The notes below the pieces were generated by a model. The model saw nothing but the letters and a program-made list of their open reading frames with translations, was not told the DNA's origin and did no database searches. Positions 37,559 to 47,699 of a DNA stretch of 64,000 nt are shown in pieces; within the stretch, counting starts at the first letter, position 1, and the number at the start of each line of letters is the position of its first letter. This DNA is from Ureibacillus chungkukjangi. Its GTDB lineage: Bacteria > Bacillota > Bacilli > Bacillales_A > Planococcaceae. The stretch covers positions 302,618-366,617 of the forward strand of contig NZ_QJTJ01000001.1 of assembly GCF_003217295.1 (NCBI RefSeq), given 5' to 3'. The translations under genes and the position numbers were made by a program.

Positions 37559-39385
37559 TTAATATACATCTCGTTGATAGCGTTTTTGTTTGCGTAAATC
37601 ATCAAGATATTCTTTTGCTTGTTCTTCAGTTTTGTTTCCTTGCTCTGCAATAATATGTAGCAAAGTATTGTGAACGTCCGCTGCCATATGATTCTTATCT
37701 CCACATACGTAGAAAGTAGCTCCCTGCTCTAACCATTGGAATAGCTCAGCGGCATGCTTTTGCATTTTATGTTGTACATACACTTTTTCTTCTTTGTCAC
37801 GTGAGAAGGCTACATCTAGCTTTGTTAGGACACCAGACTTCAGCCAGCCCTGCCACTCAGTTTGATATAAAAAGTCTGTTACAAAATGCTGATCTCCGAA
37901 GAATAACCAGCTCTTCCCTTCAGCTCCGCGCTCTTCACGCTCCTGTATAAAGGAACGGAATGGTGCTACACCAGTACCTGGACCAACCATAATAATTGGC
38001 GCGTCATCTGCCGGCAATTTGAAATTCGGATTTTTTTGAACATAAACTCTTACACTGTCTCCAATTTCTAAGTTGTCTGCAACGTCTGTTGAACAAACAC
38101 CAAGTCGTTCACGACCATCCACTTCGTAACGTACAGCTCCAATTGTGACATGGACTTCCTCTGGATATGCAGCTAGACTACTAGAAATTGAATATTGTCT
38201 TGCAGGCAGTTTTCTTAAGACATTAACAAAGCTTTGTTCATTCCAGCTAAAAGGAGCGAATTTTTCGACAACGTCAACTAAATCTCGGCCATGAGTATAG
38301 GCTTTAAATGAATCTCGATCTGCCAGTAAAGCATGGAATTCCTCATTTAATGTGAATTCACCAATTTTTTGCATGACAGGTTTAGAAAGTACTGTAATTT
38401 CAAGTAAATTTGTCAAAGCATCTTTCAATGTAACCTCTTTATCCTCAACATTTACTGATTTCTCAGCGTCAAAGCCTAGTGTAGAAATTAATGTGTTAAC
38501 CAGACCTTTATTATTCGTTGGGTAAATTGCTAAACTATCACCTGGCTCAAATGTAATTCCTGAATTCTCAAGAGACAATTCTAAATGGATTGTTTCTTTA
38601 TTTGAACCAACAGCATTTAAGTTAATCTTTTCTAAAATTTCAGCGTTGAATGGATTTTTACGTGTATATTCAACAGATGCTTCTAGAACTGTAGGCGCAC
38701 TTTCTTGTATTGTTTGCTGACTAACCTCGCCATCCTGGAGCTTCTCTTTGACAGACTCAAACCATTTCGCAGCTGGTTCGTCATAGTCAAGATCGCAGTC
38801 AACACGGTTTACTAATCTCTGTGCACCAAGCTTTTCTAATTGCTCGTCAAAATCAATACCTGTTTTACAGAAGAACTCATAGGAGCTATCTCCTAAAGAA
38901 AGTACTGCAAATTTAACATGATCTAATTTTGGAGCGCGTTTTCCATATAGATAGCTATGGAATGAAATTGCATTATCTGGTGGCTCGCCCTCGCCATGCG
39001 TACTGGCAATGACAAGTAAATGGTCTAATTTCTTCAGAGCATTTGTTTTGAAGTCACTCATAGAAGAAACATTTACTTCAAAGCCTGCTTTCTTCAGCTG
39101 CTCACCATACTTTTTAGCTAGCCCACCTGCGTTTCCTGTTTGGGAAGCATATAAAATTGTAATATGCTTTGAAGGAGCTTTTTCTACTGGAGTTGGCAGC
39201 ACCACAACATTCGATGGCTGCTCATTTCCAGCTGGTGCATTTGCAGCTAGTGGTTCTACTAAAGCAGTTGCACTTAAGTAACCCGTTAACCAAATTTTTT
39301 GGTTTTGTGTTAATGTTGCGAAAACTTCATTTAGTTGCTGAACTTGTTGCTCGTTAAAAGGGCTATTCGTTACGTCTAACTTCAC
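37559..39385 (-). CDS. cysJ: Sulfite reductase flavoprotein subunit
   Basis: 608-aa NADPH-dependent electron donor of CysI. Order: short N-terminal part, FMN flavodoxin domain ([32 protein letters not shown]), connecting domain, FAD motif [18 protein letters not shown] motifs [12 protein letters not shown] and [14 protein letters not shown]. The GTG at 39385 fits best: AGAGGT lies nine bases upstream and [11 protein letters not shown] resembles the B. subtilis N-terminus; an in-frame GTG three codons earlier is too close to the ribosome site. Confidence 0.95.
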   Translation of the reverse strand: MKLDVTNSPFNEQQVQQLNEVFATLTQNQKIWLTGYLSATALVEPLAANAPAGNEQPSNVVVLPTPVEKAPSKHITILYASQTGNAGGLAKKYGEQLKKAGFEVNVSSMSDFKTNALKKLDHLLVIASTHGEGEPPDNAISFHSYLYGKRAPKLDHVKFAVLSLGDSSYEFFCKTGIDFDEQLEKLGAQRLVNRVDCDLDYDEPAAKWFESVKEKLQDGEVSQQTIQESAPTVLEASVEYTRKNPFNAEILEKINLNAVGSNKETIHLELSLENSGITFEPGDSLAIYPTNNKGLVNTLISTLGFDAEKSVNVEDKEVTLKDALTNLLEITVLSKPVMQKIGEFTLNEEFHALLADRDSFKAYTHGRDLVDVVEKFAPFSWNEQSFVNVLRKLPARQYSISSSLAAYPEEVHVTIGAVRYEVDGRERLGVCSTDVADNLEIGDSVRVYVQKNPNFKLPADDAPIIMVGPGTGVAPFRSFIQEREERGAEGKSWLFFGDQHFVTDFLYQTEWQGWLKSGVLTKLDVAFSRDKEEKVYVQHKMQKHAAELFQWLEQGATFYVCGDKNHMAADVHNTLLHIIAEQGNKTEEQAKEYLDDLRKQKRYQRDVY

Positions 39386-39408
39386 TTTTTCCACACCTCT
39401 TCGTCAAA

Positions 39409-39555
39409 TTATTTCAATCGAATTTTTTCATTTTTTTCGATTTGCACGATGATGTTATCCTGAACAATTAAAGTAATTGAGCCATATTTCATCGTGCTCA
39501 TCATCTTTTTAAGGTTTTCTACTGCCTGCTCAAAGTTTTCTTGTTTTTTATCCAT
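39409..39555 (-). CDS. yezD: YezD-family small protein (DUF2292)
   Basis: 48-aa protein opening MDKKQENFEQAVENLKKMM and containing MKYGSITLIVQDNIIVQIEKNEKIRL. Length, the GS-I-T/L-I-V-Q-D-x-x-I-V-Q-I-E-x-x-E-K-x-R pattern and sulfur-gene context match the YezD/DUF2292 family, known mainly from sulfur-assimilation neighbourhoods. No function is established. Its ATG overlaps the end of sirB by 8 bp, with GGGAGAG upstream, and cysJ follows 23 bp later. Confidence 0.85.
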   Translation of the reverse strand: MDKKQENFEQAVENLKKMMSTMKYGSITLIVQDNIIVQIEKNEKIRLK

Positions 39556-40306
39556 TTAGAACACTCTCCCTATACGAATATAACGTCTCTTTTACTCGCT
39601 CGATTAGCACCTGACGTACGTTTTCGTCATATCCAAGACAGTCGCAAAGTACTACTTCATCGTCTGAAAAACCAAGCTCAGCCATCTTCTTTTGAATACC
39701 AATTTTTAAAAGACCGGTAAACAAAATATATGGCACTACATATACCGGCTTTTCGCGATTGGTTTGTAATTGCTCTAATGCATTTTCAAATGAAGGACCT
39801 TTTCCGTATAAGTAACAAATATCGACCAATGCATAGTTATATTTTCGTTTTAGGTTATTTGCAATTTGTTGAAAATCGATTTGAACTCTTTCATCGCTGC
39901 TTCCTCGTCCAATTAATAAAACTTCAATTTCTTCATTTTGCTTTGTGCTCTTCTGGTGCACTCTTTCTTGTAAACTATCAATCAATTTTTCATTAATGCC
40001 AAAGGGTTTACCAAATGTGAATGTAACACTTGGATACATTTCCTTAGCTTTATTAATTTCTAGGGGAATATCTTGTTTGGCATGGTTTGCAGTTAATAAA
40101 AGAATAGGAATAATAGCAATTTCTGTTGCACCCTTTGCAACACATGCAGACACTCCTTCTACAATAGAAGGATCCGCTAACTCAAGGAAGCAAATTTCTT
40201 GAATCGCTACATTAATTTGAGGCTTTACTGTTTCAATGAATTGTCTCGCTTCTTCTACACCAGCTTTTACACGGCTACCATGTGCAACATAAAGTACTGC
40301 TTTCAA
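39548..40306 (-). CDS. sirB: Sirohydrochlorin ferrochelatase
   Basis: 252-aa CbiX-type chelatase that inserts iron into sirohydrochlorin to form siroheme. The first catalytic motif is KAVLYVAHGSRVKAG and the second half repeats the fold with LLIGRGSSDERV. The TTG at 40306 is six bases after AAGGGG and gives MKAVLYVAHGSR, the family N-terminus; an in-frame ATG at 40363 lies inside sumT and adds a basic, non-conserved stretch. Cluster member after sumT. Confidence 0.93.
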   Translation of the reverse strand: MKAVLYVAHGSRVKAGVEEARQFIETVKPQINVAIQEICFLELADPSIVEGVSACVAKGATEIAIIPILLLTANHAKQDIPLEINKAKEMYPSVTFTFGKPFGINEKLIDSLQERVHQKSTKQNEEIEVLLIGRGSSDERVQIDFQQIANNLKRKYNYALVDICYLYGKGPSFENALEQLQTNREKPVYVVPYILFTGLLKIGIQKKMAELGFSDDEVVLCDCLGYDENVRQVLIERVKETLYSYRESVLNG

Positions 40307-40322
40307 ACTTTTCCCCTTCTTT

Positions 40323-41084
40323 CTAAACTGGAATTCCTTGTTTTTTTTCTTTAAACCACGCAATTTTTTCTCTCATTCTAACAACTTCACCAACAAGAAT
40401 CATACTTGGATTTTGGATCTCCTCATTTTTTGCTATGTCTACAATTGTTTCTAATGTACCTGTAATTGTTTTCTGGTGTTCTGTTGTTCCCCAATGGATA
40501 AGGGCGACAGGCGTTTTTGGACTACGATTATATTTCATTAGCTGCTCTGTTATGTATGGCAGATTGCCTACCCCCATGTAAATGGCAAGCGTATCAACTG
40601 ATTCAGCTAAACCCTTCCAGTTAATCGTATCATCTTTTCCTTCTCTCATATGCCCTGTCACAAGTGCAAAGCTAGATCCTAAATCACGATGAGTAACAGG
40701 AATTCCTGCATATGCAGGGGCTGCTACACCTGAGGTAATCCCTGGAACGATTTCAAAAGGAATGCCAGCTTCAACTAATACCTCTGCTTCTTCTGCCCCA
40801 CGACCAAATACAAAGGGATCTCCACCTTTTAAACGTGTTACTACCTTTCCCTCACCTGCATGCTCGACTAGGAGTCTATGGATTCGATCTTGAATGACAC
40901 CATGTAAGTTTGGTAATTTACCAACAAAAATAAGCTCCGCGTTCGGCTTTGCAAATTCTAATAGTTCCTTATTTACCAGGCGGTCATAAAGAATTACATC
41001 AGCTTGCTGGATACACTTTAACCCTTTGACTGTAATAAGATCTACACTCCCTGGTCCTGCTCCAACTATATATACTTTCCCCAT
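40323..41084 (-). CDS. sumT: Uroporphyrinogen-III C-methyltransferase
   Basis: 253-aa SAM-dependent enzyme that makes precorrin-2, the first step to siroheme. Motifs: KVYIVGAGPGSVDLITVKG at the N-terminus, RLKGGDPFVFGRGAEE, PGITSGVAAPAYAGIPVTHR, and YMGVGNLP. The ATG at 41084 has AGGGGG upstream. It is the first gene of the siroheme/sulfite reductase cluster and has no fused HemD domain. Confidence 0.95.
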   Translation of the reverse strand: MGKVYIVGAGPGSVDLITVKGLKCIQQADVILYDRLVNKELLEFAKPNAELIFVGKLPNLHGVIQDRIHRLLVEHAGEGKVVTRLKGGDPFVFGRGAEEAEVLVEAGIPFEIVPGITSGVAAPAYAGIPVTHRDLGSSFALVTGHMREGKDDTINWKGLAESVDTLAIYMGVGNLPYITEQLMKYNRSPKTPVALIHWGTTEHQKTITGTLETIVDIAKNEEIQNPSMILVGEVVRMREKIAWFKEKKQGIPV

Positions 41085-41377
41085 TATGAACCCCCTACGT
41101 AGCACAAAATAATACTTTAATATAAACATAACAATTCTTATTGGTCAACTATGTTTTTAAAAAATATGATTTTTCTGTCTATTAAAAATAATTTTTATGA
41201 CCCTAAAACTTTGGTCGACAAATTACCTCGATTTAAAGTGTTTTTAGGGCCTCTAGTTTTCTAGTCAGCTTATTTAATTCATAGTAAACTTATATACATA
41301 ATAAAATTAATGGATTTAAGTGTCAACAACACTTTCTAAAAATTTCAATTAATCGCGATATCCTTTGCTCCATTAAA
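41085..41377 (-). promoter_or_regulatory. Upstream region of the sumT-cysJI operon
   Basis: A 293-bp AT-rich gap with no gene. ACAATTCTTATTGGTC at 41131-41146 resembles the ATTCCTATTGGAAT-like core described for the cysteine regulator CymR, about 50 bp before sumT. No S-box or T-box is visible. The regulatory call is tentative. Confidence 0.3.
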
Positions 41378-41410
41378 AAAATGCTTGGAGATTAAGCCTC
41401 CAAGCATTTT
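41378..41410 (-). terminator. Terminator of the 60-aa gene
   Basis: AAAATGCTTGGAG / CTCCAAGCATTTT stem with a T run on the minus strand, directly after the stop. Confidence 0.9.
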
Positions 41411-41412
41411 GA

Positions 41413-41595
41413 TTATCGATCTAGTTCTTGATAGCGTACCTGAAAGCGTCCACCATCAGATACTGCTGAATGATAAAGTGCCTTTAGAGCTAAATTCTTT
41501 TCTAGACCCATTTCACTTTTAATACGCTTAAGTTCGTCATGAAGCTCACGTTCTTCATTTACTAATTTAAGCATTGTAGATTTCGAATATTTCAT
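41413..41595 (-). CDS. Small conserved-looking protein of unknown function
   Basis: 60-aa charged, mostly helical protein (KLVNEERELHDELKRIKSEMGLEK) with a C-terminal segment SDGGRFQVRYQELDR. It has an AAGGAATG ribosome site, starts 13 bp after the rRNA methyltransferase stop and is closed by a strong terminator, so it is probably a real gene in that operon. No family recognised. Confidence 0.7.
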   Translation of the reverse strand: MKYSKSTMLKLVNEERELHDELKRIKSEMGLEKNLALKALYHSAVSDGGRFQVRYQELDR

Positions 41596-41608
41596 AGTAA
41601 CTCATTCC

Positions 41609-42805
41609 TTATTTAAGTAATTGAATAATACATACCTTTAAATAATTAAATTCTGGATAATCCTCTAATATCACAAAATCCTCTGGAAGCTGATGTTGTT
41701 CTAGGATTTTATATCGCTGATTTTTTTCTTTAAAAGCTTTATCGATAAAAGTTTTAAATTTCTTCATATTAAAGCTCGCATTATTTGTTGAAGCAACGAT
41801 AATCCCCTTAGCAGCTGTAATTTCTAACGCTTCCCCAATTAGCTTCGGATAATCCTTTGAAGTACTAAATGTCATTTTTTTCGTACGGGCAAAGCTAGGT
41901 GGATCAAGGACAACCACATCAAATTTTAATTGATGTCTAGCAGCATAGGAAAAGTAATCAAATACATTCATAACCTTAATTTGCTGTTGCTCATAATCAA
42001 TTCCATTTACACTAAATTGCTCAATAGTCATTGGCAAGCTTCTTTTAGCAAGGTCAACACTTGTCGTTTCATAAGCGCCGCCTAATGCTGCAGCAACGGA
42101 GAAGGCTCCAGTATATGAAAAAGTATTTAAAACAGTTTTCCCTTCAGAAAATCGTTCACGAAGGGCTAGTCGAACATCTCTTTGGTCAAGAAAAATACCA
42201 GTCATCGCCCCATCGTTAAGATTGACAGCAAAATTCATGCCGTTCTCTTTTATAATAATAGGAAATTCTCCAACTTCCCCTTCAACATAATCATCCTGAT
42301 CTACATATTGACCATTGGTATCAAAACGTTTTTTCTCATAAATACCACGAAGCTCTGCAGTTTCTTTTAGTGCAGCAAAAATAGTTTCACGGAATGAATA
42401 AATCCCCTGGCTATAGAAGCTGATCAAATAAAAACCATCATAATAATCGATTGTTAGTCCACCGATTCCGTCCCCTTCGCCATTAAATACACGAAAGGCT
42501 GTAGTATCTTCTATATTGTAGAATGAATCTCGCTTTATAAATGCTTGCTGGAACTTCACTTTAAAAAAGGCTTCGTCGATTTCCTCTGTTTGGTTATTTG
42601 TAAGAACCCAGCCTATACCTTTATTTTGTTTTCCGTAATAACCCGTTGCGATATATTTTCCATTAGGGCGAACAATTTTTAAAAGCGTTCCTTCCTCTAA
42701 TGCTTCATCAATTGTTTCTGCTGCCTCTTTTAAAATAAGAGGATATCCATTTGAAACCTCTGCTACAAAATTCGGTTTTAGTTTTAATTCAACTAACTGA
42801 TTCAT
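41609..42805 (-). CDS. RlmI-like class-I 23S rRNA methyltransferase
   Basis: 398-aa SAM-dependent methyltransferase. N-terminal PUA-like domain (about 1-75), a central EEHEH-type region, then the Rossmann methyltransferase with NTFSYTGAFSVAAALGGA (SAM site) and VVLDPPSFAR (catalytic motif). Related to E. coli RlmI (m5C1962 of 23S rRNA) and B. subtilis YwbD; the exact target here is inferred. TTAGGATG is the ribosome site. Confidence 0.88.
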   Translation of the reverse strand: MNQLVELKLKPNFVAEVSNGYPLILKEAAETIDEALEEGTLLKIVRPNGKYIATGYYGKQNKGIGWVLTNNQTEEIDEAFFKVKFQQAFIKRDSFYNIEDTTAFRVFNGEGDGIGGLTIDYYDGFYLISFYSQGIYSFRETIFAALKETAELRGIYEKKRFDTNGQYVDQDDYVEGEVGEFPIIIKENGMNFAVNLNDGAMTGIFLDQRDVRLALRERFSEGKTVLNTFSYTGAFSVAAALGGAYETTSVDLAKRSLPMTIEQFSVNGIDYEQQQIKVMNVFDYFSYAARHQLKFDVVVLDPPSFARTKKMTFSTSKDYPKLIGEALEITAAKGIIVASTNNASFNMKKFKTFIDKAFKEKNQRYKILEQHQLPEDFVILEDYPEFNYLKVCIIQLLK

Positions 42806-43019
42806 CTAGTCATCCTAACTATATATAGTTTCACTTTATCTCTTTTTAAAATTTCTCTAAGAAAGTCTTCAAGTCTGTTTATTATGACATTGTTTCAGCA
42901 AAAAAGCGATTAAGTTCGTGAAACAGCAGGTATTTTAATTATGAAACAAACGGACTTGGAAACTCTTGTGTCCACTTTGTGATTTTTATGGGTTTCAAAT
43001 TTAGTGCTCGTTTCGCCGT

Positions 43020-43370
43020 TATAGCTGTTTTTGACTTTTCTTGGGCACTGAGAATTTTGGTCACTGCCCAGTTACGACTTATTTTAGTTGTTTGGGGAAC
43101 TGATGGCTGTTCTCTCTTCCCCATAACCGCTCTATCCTGCTGTTCGGGGCACTGAGTCCCGCTCTCTCTTCCCTATAACTGCTCCATCCTGCTGTTCGGG
43201 GCACTGAGTCTCGCTCTCTCTTCCCCATAACCGCTCTATCCTGCTGTTTGGGGAACTGATGGCTGTTCTCTCTTCCCCATAACCGCTCTATCCTGCTGTT
43301 TGGGGAACTGATGGCTGTTCTCTCTTCCCCATAACCGCTCTATCCTGCTGAATCAGTCACTGAGACTCTT
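43020..43370. repeat. 52-bp tandem repeat array B
   Basis: Six to seven copies with an exact 52-bp period: the CTGCTGTT block begins at 43137, 43189, 43241, 43293 and 43345, with an earlier diverged copy at 43085 and another near 43034. Units carry TTCGGGGCACTGA or TTTGGGGAACTGA followed by CTCTCTTCCCCATAACCGCTC. Two neighbouring copies (43241 and 43293) are identical. The GGGGCACTGA core and the period are the same as in array A at 34.9-35.1 kb. It lies between leuS and the rRNA methyltransferase gene. Confidence 0.9.
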
Positions 43371-43401
43371 ACTTACTCATTCGCTTTCCCCAAAAGAAAA
43401 A

Positions 43402-43438
43402 ACAGAATGCAATCTCCGAAATCGGACTACATTCTGCT
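43402..43438 (-). terminator. leuS terminator
   Basis: CAGAATG..TC.CCGA / TCGG..CATTCTG long hairpin just after the leuS stop. The minus strand continues into TTTTTTC. Confidence 0.85.
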
Positions 43439-43444
43439 TTAATT

Positions 43445-45859
43445 TTATTTTACTACGATATTCACTAGTTTACCTGGGACTGCAATGACTTTAACGATTT
43501 GCTTGCCTTCAGTAAATTCTAGAACCTTTTCATCAGCTTTAGCTACTTCTTCAAGCTGCTCTTTTGTTACATCTTTTGCTACTTTTACTTTCGCACGTAA
43601 TTTACCGTTTACTTGTACGACTACCTCTACTTCATCATCTACAAGCTTCGACTCATCAAATGCTGGCCACTCTTCATAAGTTAATGTGCCTGAGTGTCCA
43701 AGAATTGCCCAAAGCTCTTCGGCAACATGAGGTGCGATTGGAGCTAATAGTTTCACGAAGCCTTCTGCATACTCAGTCGGGAAAACGTCAGCTTTATAGC
43801 AATCATTAATAAATACCATCATTTGTGAAATGGCTGTATTGAAACGCAGATTTTCGTAATCATCTGTCACCTTTTTCACTGTTTGGTGATATGATTTTTC
43901 AAGTGCTGTATCTGAGCTTGGTTGTACTTTTTCAGATAGAGTACCCTCTTCAGTTGTATATAGACGCCAGATGCGGTCTAAGAAACGACGTGCACCATCT
44001 AAACCATTTGTAGACCATGCAACTGATGCATCTAATGGCCCCATGAACATTTCATATAAACGAAGTGTATCAGCACCATGCGAACTTACGATATCATCAG
44101 GATTTACAACATTTCCTTTTGATTTAGACATTTTTTCGTTACCTTCACCTAAAATCATTCCTTGGTTGAACAATTTTTGGAATGGCTCTTTTGTAGGAAC
44201 AACACCTAAATCATAAAGGACTTTGTGCCAGAAACGAGCGTACAGTAAGTGAAGTACGGCATGCTCTGCACCACCAATATAAATATCAACTGGTAACCAG
44301 CGCTTTAATAGCTCGGCATCGGCAAGTGCCTCATTATTATTTGGATCGATATATCTTAAGAAGTACCAGCTTGAGCCTGCCCATTGCGGCATTGTATTTG
44401 TTTCACGACGACCTTTTTTCCCTGTAACTGGATCTACAACATTCACCCATTCTTCAATATTAGCTAATGGAGACTCACCAGTACCTGAAGGACGAATATT
44501 TGTTGTCTTCGGTAATTCTAATGGTAATTCCTCTACAGGAATTGTTGTCATTGTGCCATCTTCCCAATGAATTACTGGAATTGGCTCACCCCAATAACGT
44601 TGACGAGAGAATAACCAGTCACGTAAACGATAAGTAATTTTCTTTTCGCCCACACTATTCGTTTCAAGCCATTTGATGGCATTAGCAATACCATCTGCTT
44701 TGTTTAAACCATTTAAGAAATCAGAGTTGATATGTGCACCATCTCCAGTGAAGGCTTCATTTTCAATGTCTCCACCTTCAAGAACTGGAATGATTTCTAA
44801 ACCGAACTCTTTAGCAAACTCATAGTCACGTTCGTCATGAGCAGGAACAGCCATAATCGCACCAGTACCATAAGTTGCTAATACATAGTCAGCAATCCAA
44901 ATTGGAATTTCTTTTCCGTTAATTGGATTAATAGCAAATGCTCCTGTAAAAACGCCTGTTTTTTCTTTTGCTAAATCTGTACGTTCTAGGTCAGATTTCA
45001 TTTTTACTTTTTCTAAGTAGGCTTCTACTGCTTCACGTTGTTCGGCAGTTGTAATTTCATCGACTAATTTATGTTCGGGAGCTAACACGCAGTATGTTGC
45101 ACCAAATAATGTATCTGGACGAGTTGTGAATACTTCAAATTGGTCTTCTGTACCAGCAACAGTAAATTTCACTTGTGCCCCTTCAGAACGACCAATCCAG
45201 TTGCGTTGCATGTCTTTAATCGATTCTGGCCAGTCAACTTCTTCTAAATCATCTAGTAGGCGATCAGCATACTTCGTAATACGCAGTACCCACTGACGCA
45301 TTGGTCGACGTTCAACAGGGTGCCCACCACGCTCAGATTTTCCATCAATTACTTCTTCATTTGCAAGTACTGTACCTAATGCTTCACACCAGTTTACAGG
45401 AATTTCGTCTACATAAGCTAAGTCCATTTCAACAAGCTTTGTAAAAATCCACTGAGTCCACTTATAATAGCTAGGATCTGTCGTATTGATTTCACGATCC
45501 CAATCATAAGAGAAACCTAATTCTTGAATTTGACGCTTGAATGTCGCAATGTTTTTTGCTGTAAATTCAGCAGGATCGTTTCCAGTATCTAAAGCGTATT
45601 GCTCTGCTGGAAGACCAAATGCATCCCAACCTATTGGATGCAATACATCATACCCTTGCATACGTTTAAAACGCGATAAAATATCTGTCGCTGTGTAACC
45701 TTCTGGGTGACCAACGTGTAAGCCCGCTCCTGATGGATACGGGAACATATCCAATGCATAGAACTTTGGCTTTGATGAATCGTCTAACGTTTTAAACGAT
45801 TTGTTTTCTAGCCAGAATTGCTGCCATTTTTTTTCGATTTGCTGATGATTAAAACTCAT
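43445..45859 (-). CDS. leuS: Leucyl-tRNA synthetase
   Basis: 804-aa class-I synthetase that charges tRNA-Leu. HIGH motif in [21 protein letters not shown] (about residue 42), editing CP1 domain with the [15 protein letters not shown] core (about 320-340), KMSKS motif in [17 protein letters not shown] (about 575), and a C-terminal anticodon-binding part. The ATG at 45859 has AAGGAGGAG at good spacing. Expression is likely controlled by the leucine T-box upstream. Confidence 0.97.
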   Translation of the reverse strand: MSFNHQQIEKKWQQFWLENKSFKTLDDSSKPKFYALDMFPYPSGAGLHVGHPEGYTATDILSRFKRMQGYDVLHPIGWDAFGLPAEQYALDTGNDPAEFTAKNIATFKRQIQELGFSYDWDREINTTDPSYYKWTQWIFTKLVEMDLAYVDEIPVNWCEALGTVLANEEVIDGKSERGGHPVERRPMRQWVLRITKYADRLLDDLEEVDWPESIKDMQRNWIGRSEGAQVKFTVAGTEDQFEVFTTRPDTLFGATYCVLAPEHKLVDEITTAEQREAVEAYLEKVKMKSDLERTDLAKEKTGVFTGAFAINPINGKEIPIWIADYVLATYGTGAIMAVPAHDERDYEFAKEFGLEIIPVLEGGDIENEAFTGDGAHINSDFLNGLNKADGIANAIKWLETNSVGEKKITYRLRDWLFSRQRYWGEPIPVIHWEDGTMTTIPVEELPLELPKTTNIRPSGTGESPLANIEEWVNVVDPVTGKKGRRETNTMPQWAGSSWYFLRYIDPNNNEALADAELLKRWLPVDIYIGGAEHAVLHLLYARFWHKVLYDLGVVPTKEPFQKLFNQGMILGEGNEKMSKSKGNVVNPDDIVSSHGADTLRLYEMFMGPLDASVAWSTNGLDGARRFLDRIWRLYTTEEGTLSEKVQPSSDTALEKSYHQTVKKVTDDYENLRFNTAISQMMVFINDCYKADVFPTEYAEGFVKLLAPIAPHVAEELWAILGHSGTLTYEEWPAFDESKLVDDEVEVVVQVNGKLRAKVKVAKDVTKEQLEEVAKADEKVLEFTEGKQIVKVIAVPGKLVNIVVK

Positions 45860-46007
45860 GTACTTACTCCTCCTTAATATTGAATGGGCACTCTGTGTCG
45901 ACATGAAGGAATGGATTATAAATTACACCTTGGCGTATTTTCACCCAGATTTTATCAAGCTAGCTTGAAAACTACCTCTAGAAATCTGTGGTATCCGCTG
46001 GTGGCTA

Positions 46008-46051
46008 TAACTTCATTCTTTAAAGGTTTGAACCTCTACTGAATGAAGTTA
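46008..46051. repeat. 11-bp inverted repeat in the leuS leader
   Basis: TAACTTCATTC (46008-46018) and GAATGAAGTTA (46041-46051) are perfect inverted arms enclosing a second small hairpin AGGTT-TG-AACCT. It lies between the T-box terminator and leuS, in about 325 bases of otherwise unexplained leader. Confidence 0.6.
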
Positions 46052-46185
46052 ACAAAAGCTGTAACAAAAGTAGATTATCCTAATAATGGTAAAACTAATC
46101 ATCGTCCATGAGCACTTTGACTAGACTTTTACTAGAAGTAAATAGTTACTTTGGATGAAGTTGACAAAATATTTAAAAAATAAAA

Positions 46186-46428
46186 AAACTCGCCCCTTTC
46201 CTTAGAAAGGGACGAGAGATATTTTTAACTCCCGCGGTACCACCCAAATTAGTGACACTACACTCAGCTTAACTTCCATAACGTGGAAAAACGGTTTTAG
46301 CTACTAGCTTCACTAAAACAGACTCCAAGGCGAGTTCAATTTCTAGACTTACTAGCTCGCACCACCCGCTAGCTCTCTTAAAAGCTTCAAAATTTACTAT
46401 TCCTTCTCATTGTCGTACTTTTCATATT
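46186..46428 (-). promoter_or_regulatory. Leucine T-box leader
   Basis: On the minus strand TGGGTGGTACCGCGGG (46231-46246) is the conserved T-box that pairs with uncharged tRNA acceptor ends. It is followed by the terminator CTCGTCCCTTTC/GAAAGGGGCGAG with a T run (46182-46216). In stem I GAACTCGCC offers CTC (46332-46334) as specifier, a leucine codon, which fits leuS downstream. Confidence 0.93.
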
Positions 46429-46434
46429 TTAATC

Positions 46435-46463
46435 ATTTTAATGTATCCAGGAAAAATAAACAA
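46435..46463 (-). promoter_or_regulatory. Promoter of the leuS T-box transcript
   Basis: TTGTTT (46458-46463) and TAAAAT (46435-46440) on the minus strand are spaced by 17 bases, just before the T-box stem I. Confidence 0.65.
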
Positions 46464-46505
46464 GTCTTTCCTATTTGGACTAGTTAAAATTTCCTTATTT
46501 TAAAT

Positions 46506-47699
46506 TCAATTCTCTGGAATATGATTAGTATATTGGCTATTTTTCCTTTTGAGTGGGCGATCATAAATAAGGCAAGGAATAATTCCAATTATAAATAGTC
46601 CACATAACACAATAATTAAGGCATCCATATTATAGACGTCTACAATAATTCCTCCCACGAAAGGTCCAATCATCCTTCCGATGGAGCCAATACTATTTAC
46701 AACCCCTTGATAAGTACCGCCCTTCCCTTTAGGTGCTAGCATATTGGCAATCGTAGGTACTGCTGGCCACACAAAAATTTCTCCTAAAGTTAAAACCATC
46801 ATGGCAATTGCGAACATTTTAAAGCTCTCTGCAAACAGTATGATGCTGAATGAAAACATCATGATTAGCATTCCCACAACTAACTGAGCTTTTATTTGCT
46901 TCTCGTACTTTTGTACAAGGGGGCTAATAATAGGCTGAAGCGTAATGATTAGTAAACCATTGATAGACCAAAGTAAACTATACTCTTTCAACCCAATTCC
47001 GAGACCTTGTATATGTGTTGAAAGTGTCGTGGACCATTGTGAATAAGCGACCCATGCCAGTAAAAATGCACTACACAGAATAAGCAATGAGTAAAAATTG
47101 GCCTTTGATGAATGACTTTCAACGATTGTCTCACTCTTCTCTTTTTCGATTACCGGTACCATATGACGATATGTTATAAGAGCTAAAAGTAAAAATAGGA
47201 TATACAAGCCTAAATTTGAGATAAATAAATAGTCGAAGCTCATTTCGGCAATTGGACCTGCTAGAGCTGGACCGACTGCAACGCCAAGATTTTGTGCTAA
47301 ATAAATGGCATTAAAGCCTTTTCTTCCACCTTCTGGCCAAACAGCTCCTACTAAAGCGAACATTGCCGGTATAACAATTCCACTTCCAAAGCCCATCACG
47401 ATTAAAAAGTAAACATAATGTGGCCAGCCGTGCCAGATTGTAATTCCTATTAATGAAAAGACCGTGATCGAAATTCCGAGCATAATCGATCTATAGCCGC
47501 CGAATTTATCGAACAAATATCCACCCACTAAATTCCCTAACACAGTCGCACCTGCATTCATCATTAGAACAAACCCAGCAACTGATAGTGATTGTCCTAA
47601 ATGGTCATGCATGTAAATTGTATTTAAAGGCCAAATAAGCGAGCTTCCTGTAATATTTATAAATGTACCGATCACGAGTAACCATACATTTTTGGGCAT
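46506..47699 (-). CDS. yttB: MFS transporter (YttB-like)
   Basis: 397-aa major facilitator with about 12 hydrophobic segments and the loop-2/3 motif GGYLFDKFGGYRS. Likely a proton-driven exporter; substrate unknown. B. subtilis yttB is also next to leuS. The ATG at 47699 has GGAGGAG eight bases upstream; an in-frame ATG two codons earlier is too near. No clear terminator before the leuS promoter. Confidence 0.85.
   Translation of the reverse strand: MPKNVWLLVIGTFINITGSSLIWPLNTIYMHDHLGQSLSVAGFVLMMNAGATVLGNLVGGYLFDKFGGYRSIMLGISITVFSLIGITIWHGWPHYVYFLIVMGFGSGIVIPAMFALVGAVWPEGGRKGFNAIYLAQNLGVAVGPALAGPIAEMSFDYLFISNLGLYILFLLLALITYRHMVPVIEKEKSETIVESHSSKANFYSLLILCSAFLLAWVAYSQWSTTLSTHIQGLGIGLKEYSLLWSINGLLIITLQPIISPLVQKYEKQIKAQLVVGMLIMMFSFSIILFAESFKMFAIAMMVLTLGEIFVWPAVPTIANMLAPKGKGGTYQGVVNSIGSIGRMIGPFVGGIIVDVYNMDALIIVLCGLFIIGIIPCLIYDRPLKRKNSQYTNHIPEN

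Noticed and set aside
37546..37704. N-terminal extension of CysI by 53 residues
   Set aside because: It overlaps the end of cysJ, has no conserved sequence, and the ATG at 37545 has a strong ribosome site.
42939..43124. Open reading frame of 61 codons on the minus strand within array B
   Set aside because: It runs partly through the 52-bp repeats. Because 52 is not a multiple of three, successive units fall in different frames, and there is no ribosome site.
34905..43370. CRISPR arrays
   Set aside because: The whole 52-bp unit repeats without unique spacers, and no cas genes are present in the window.
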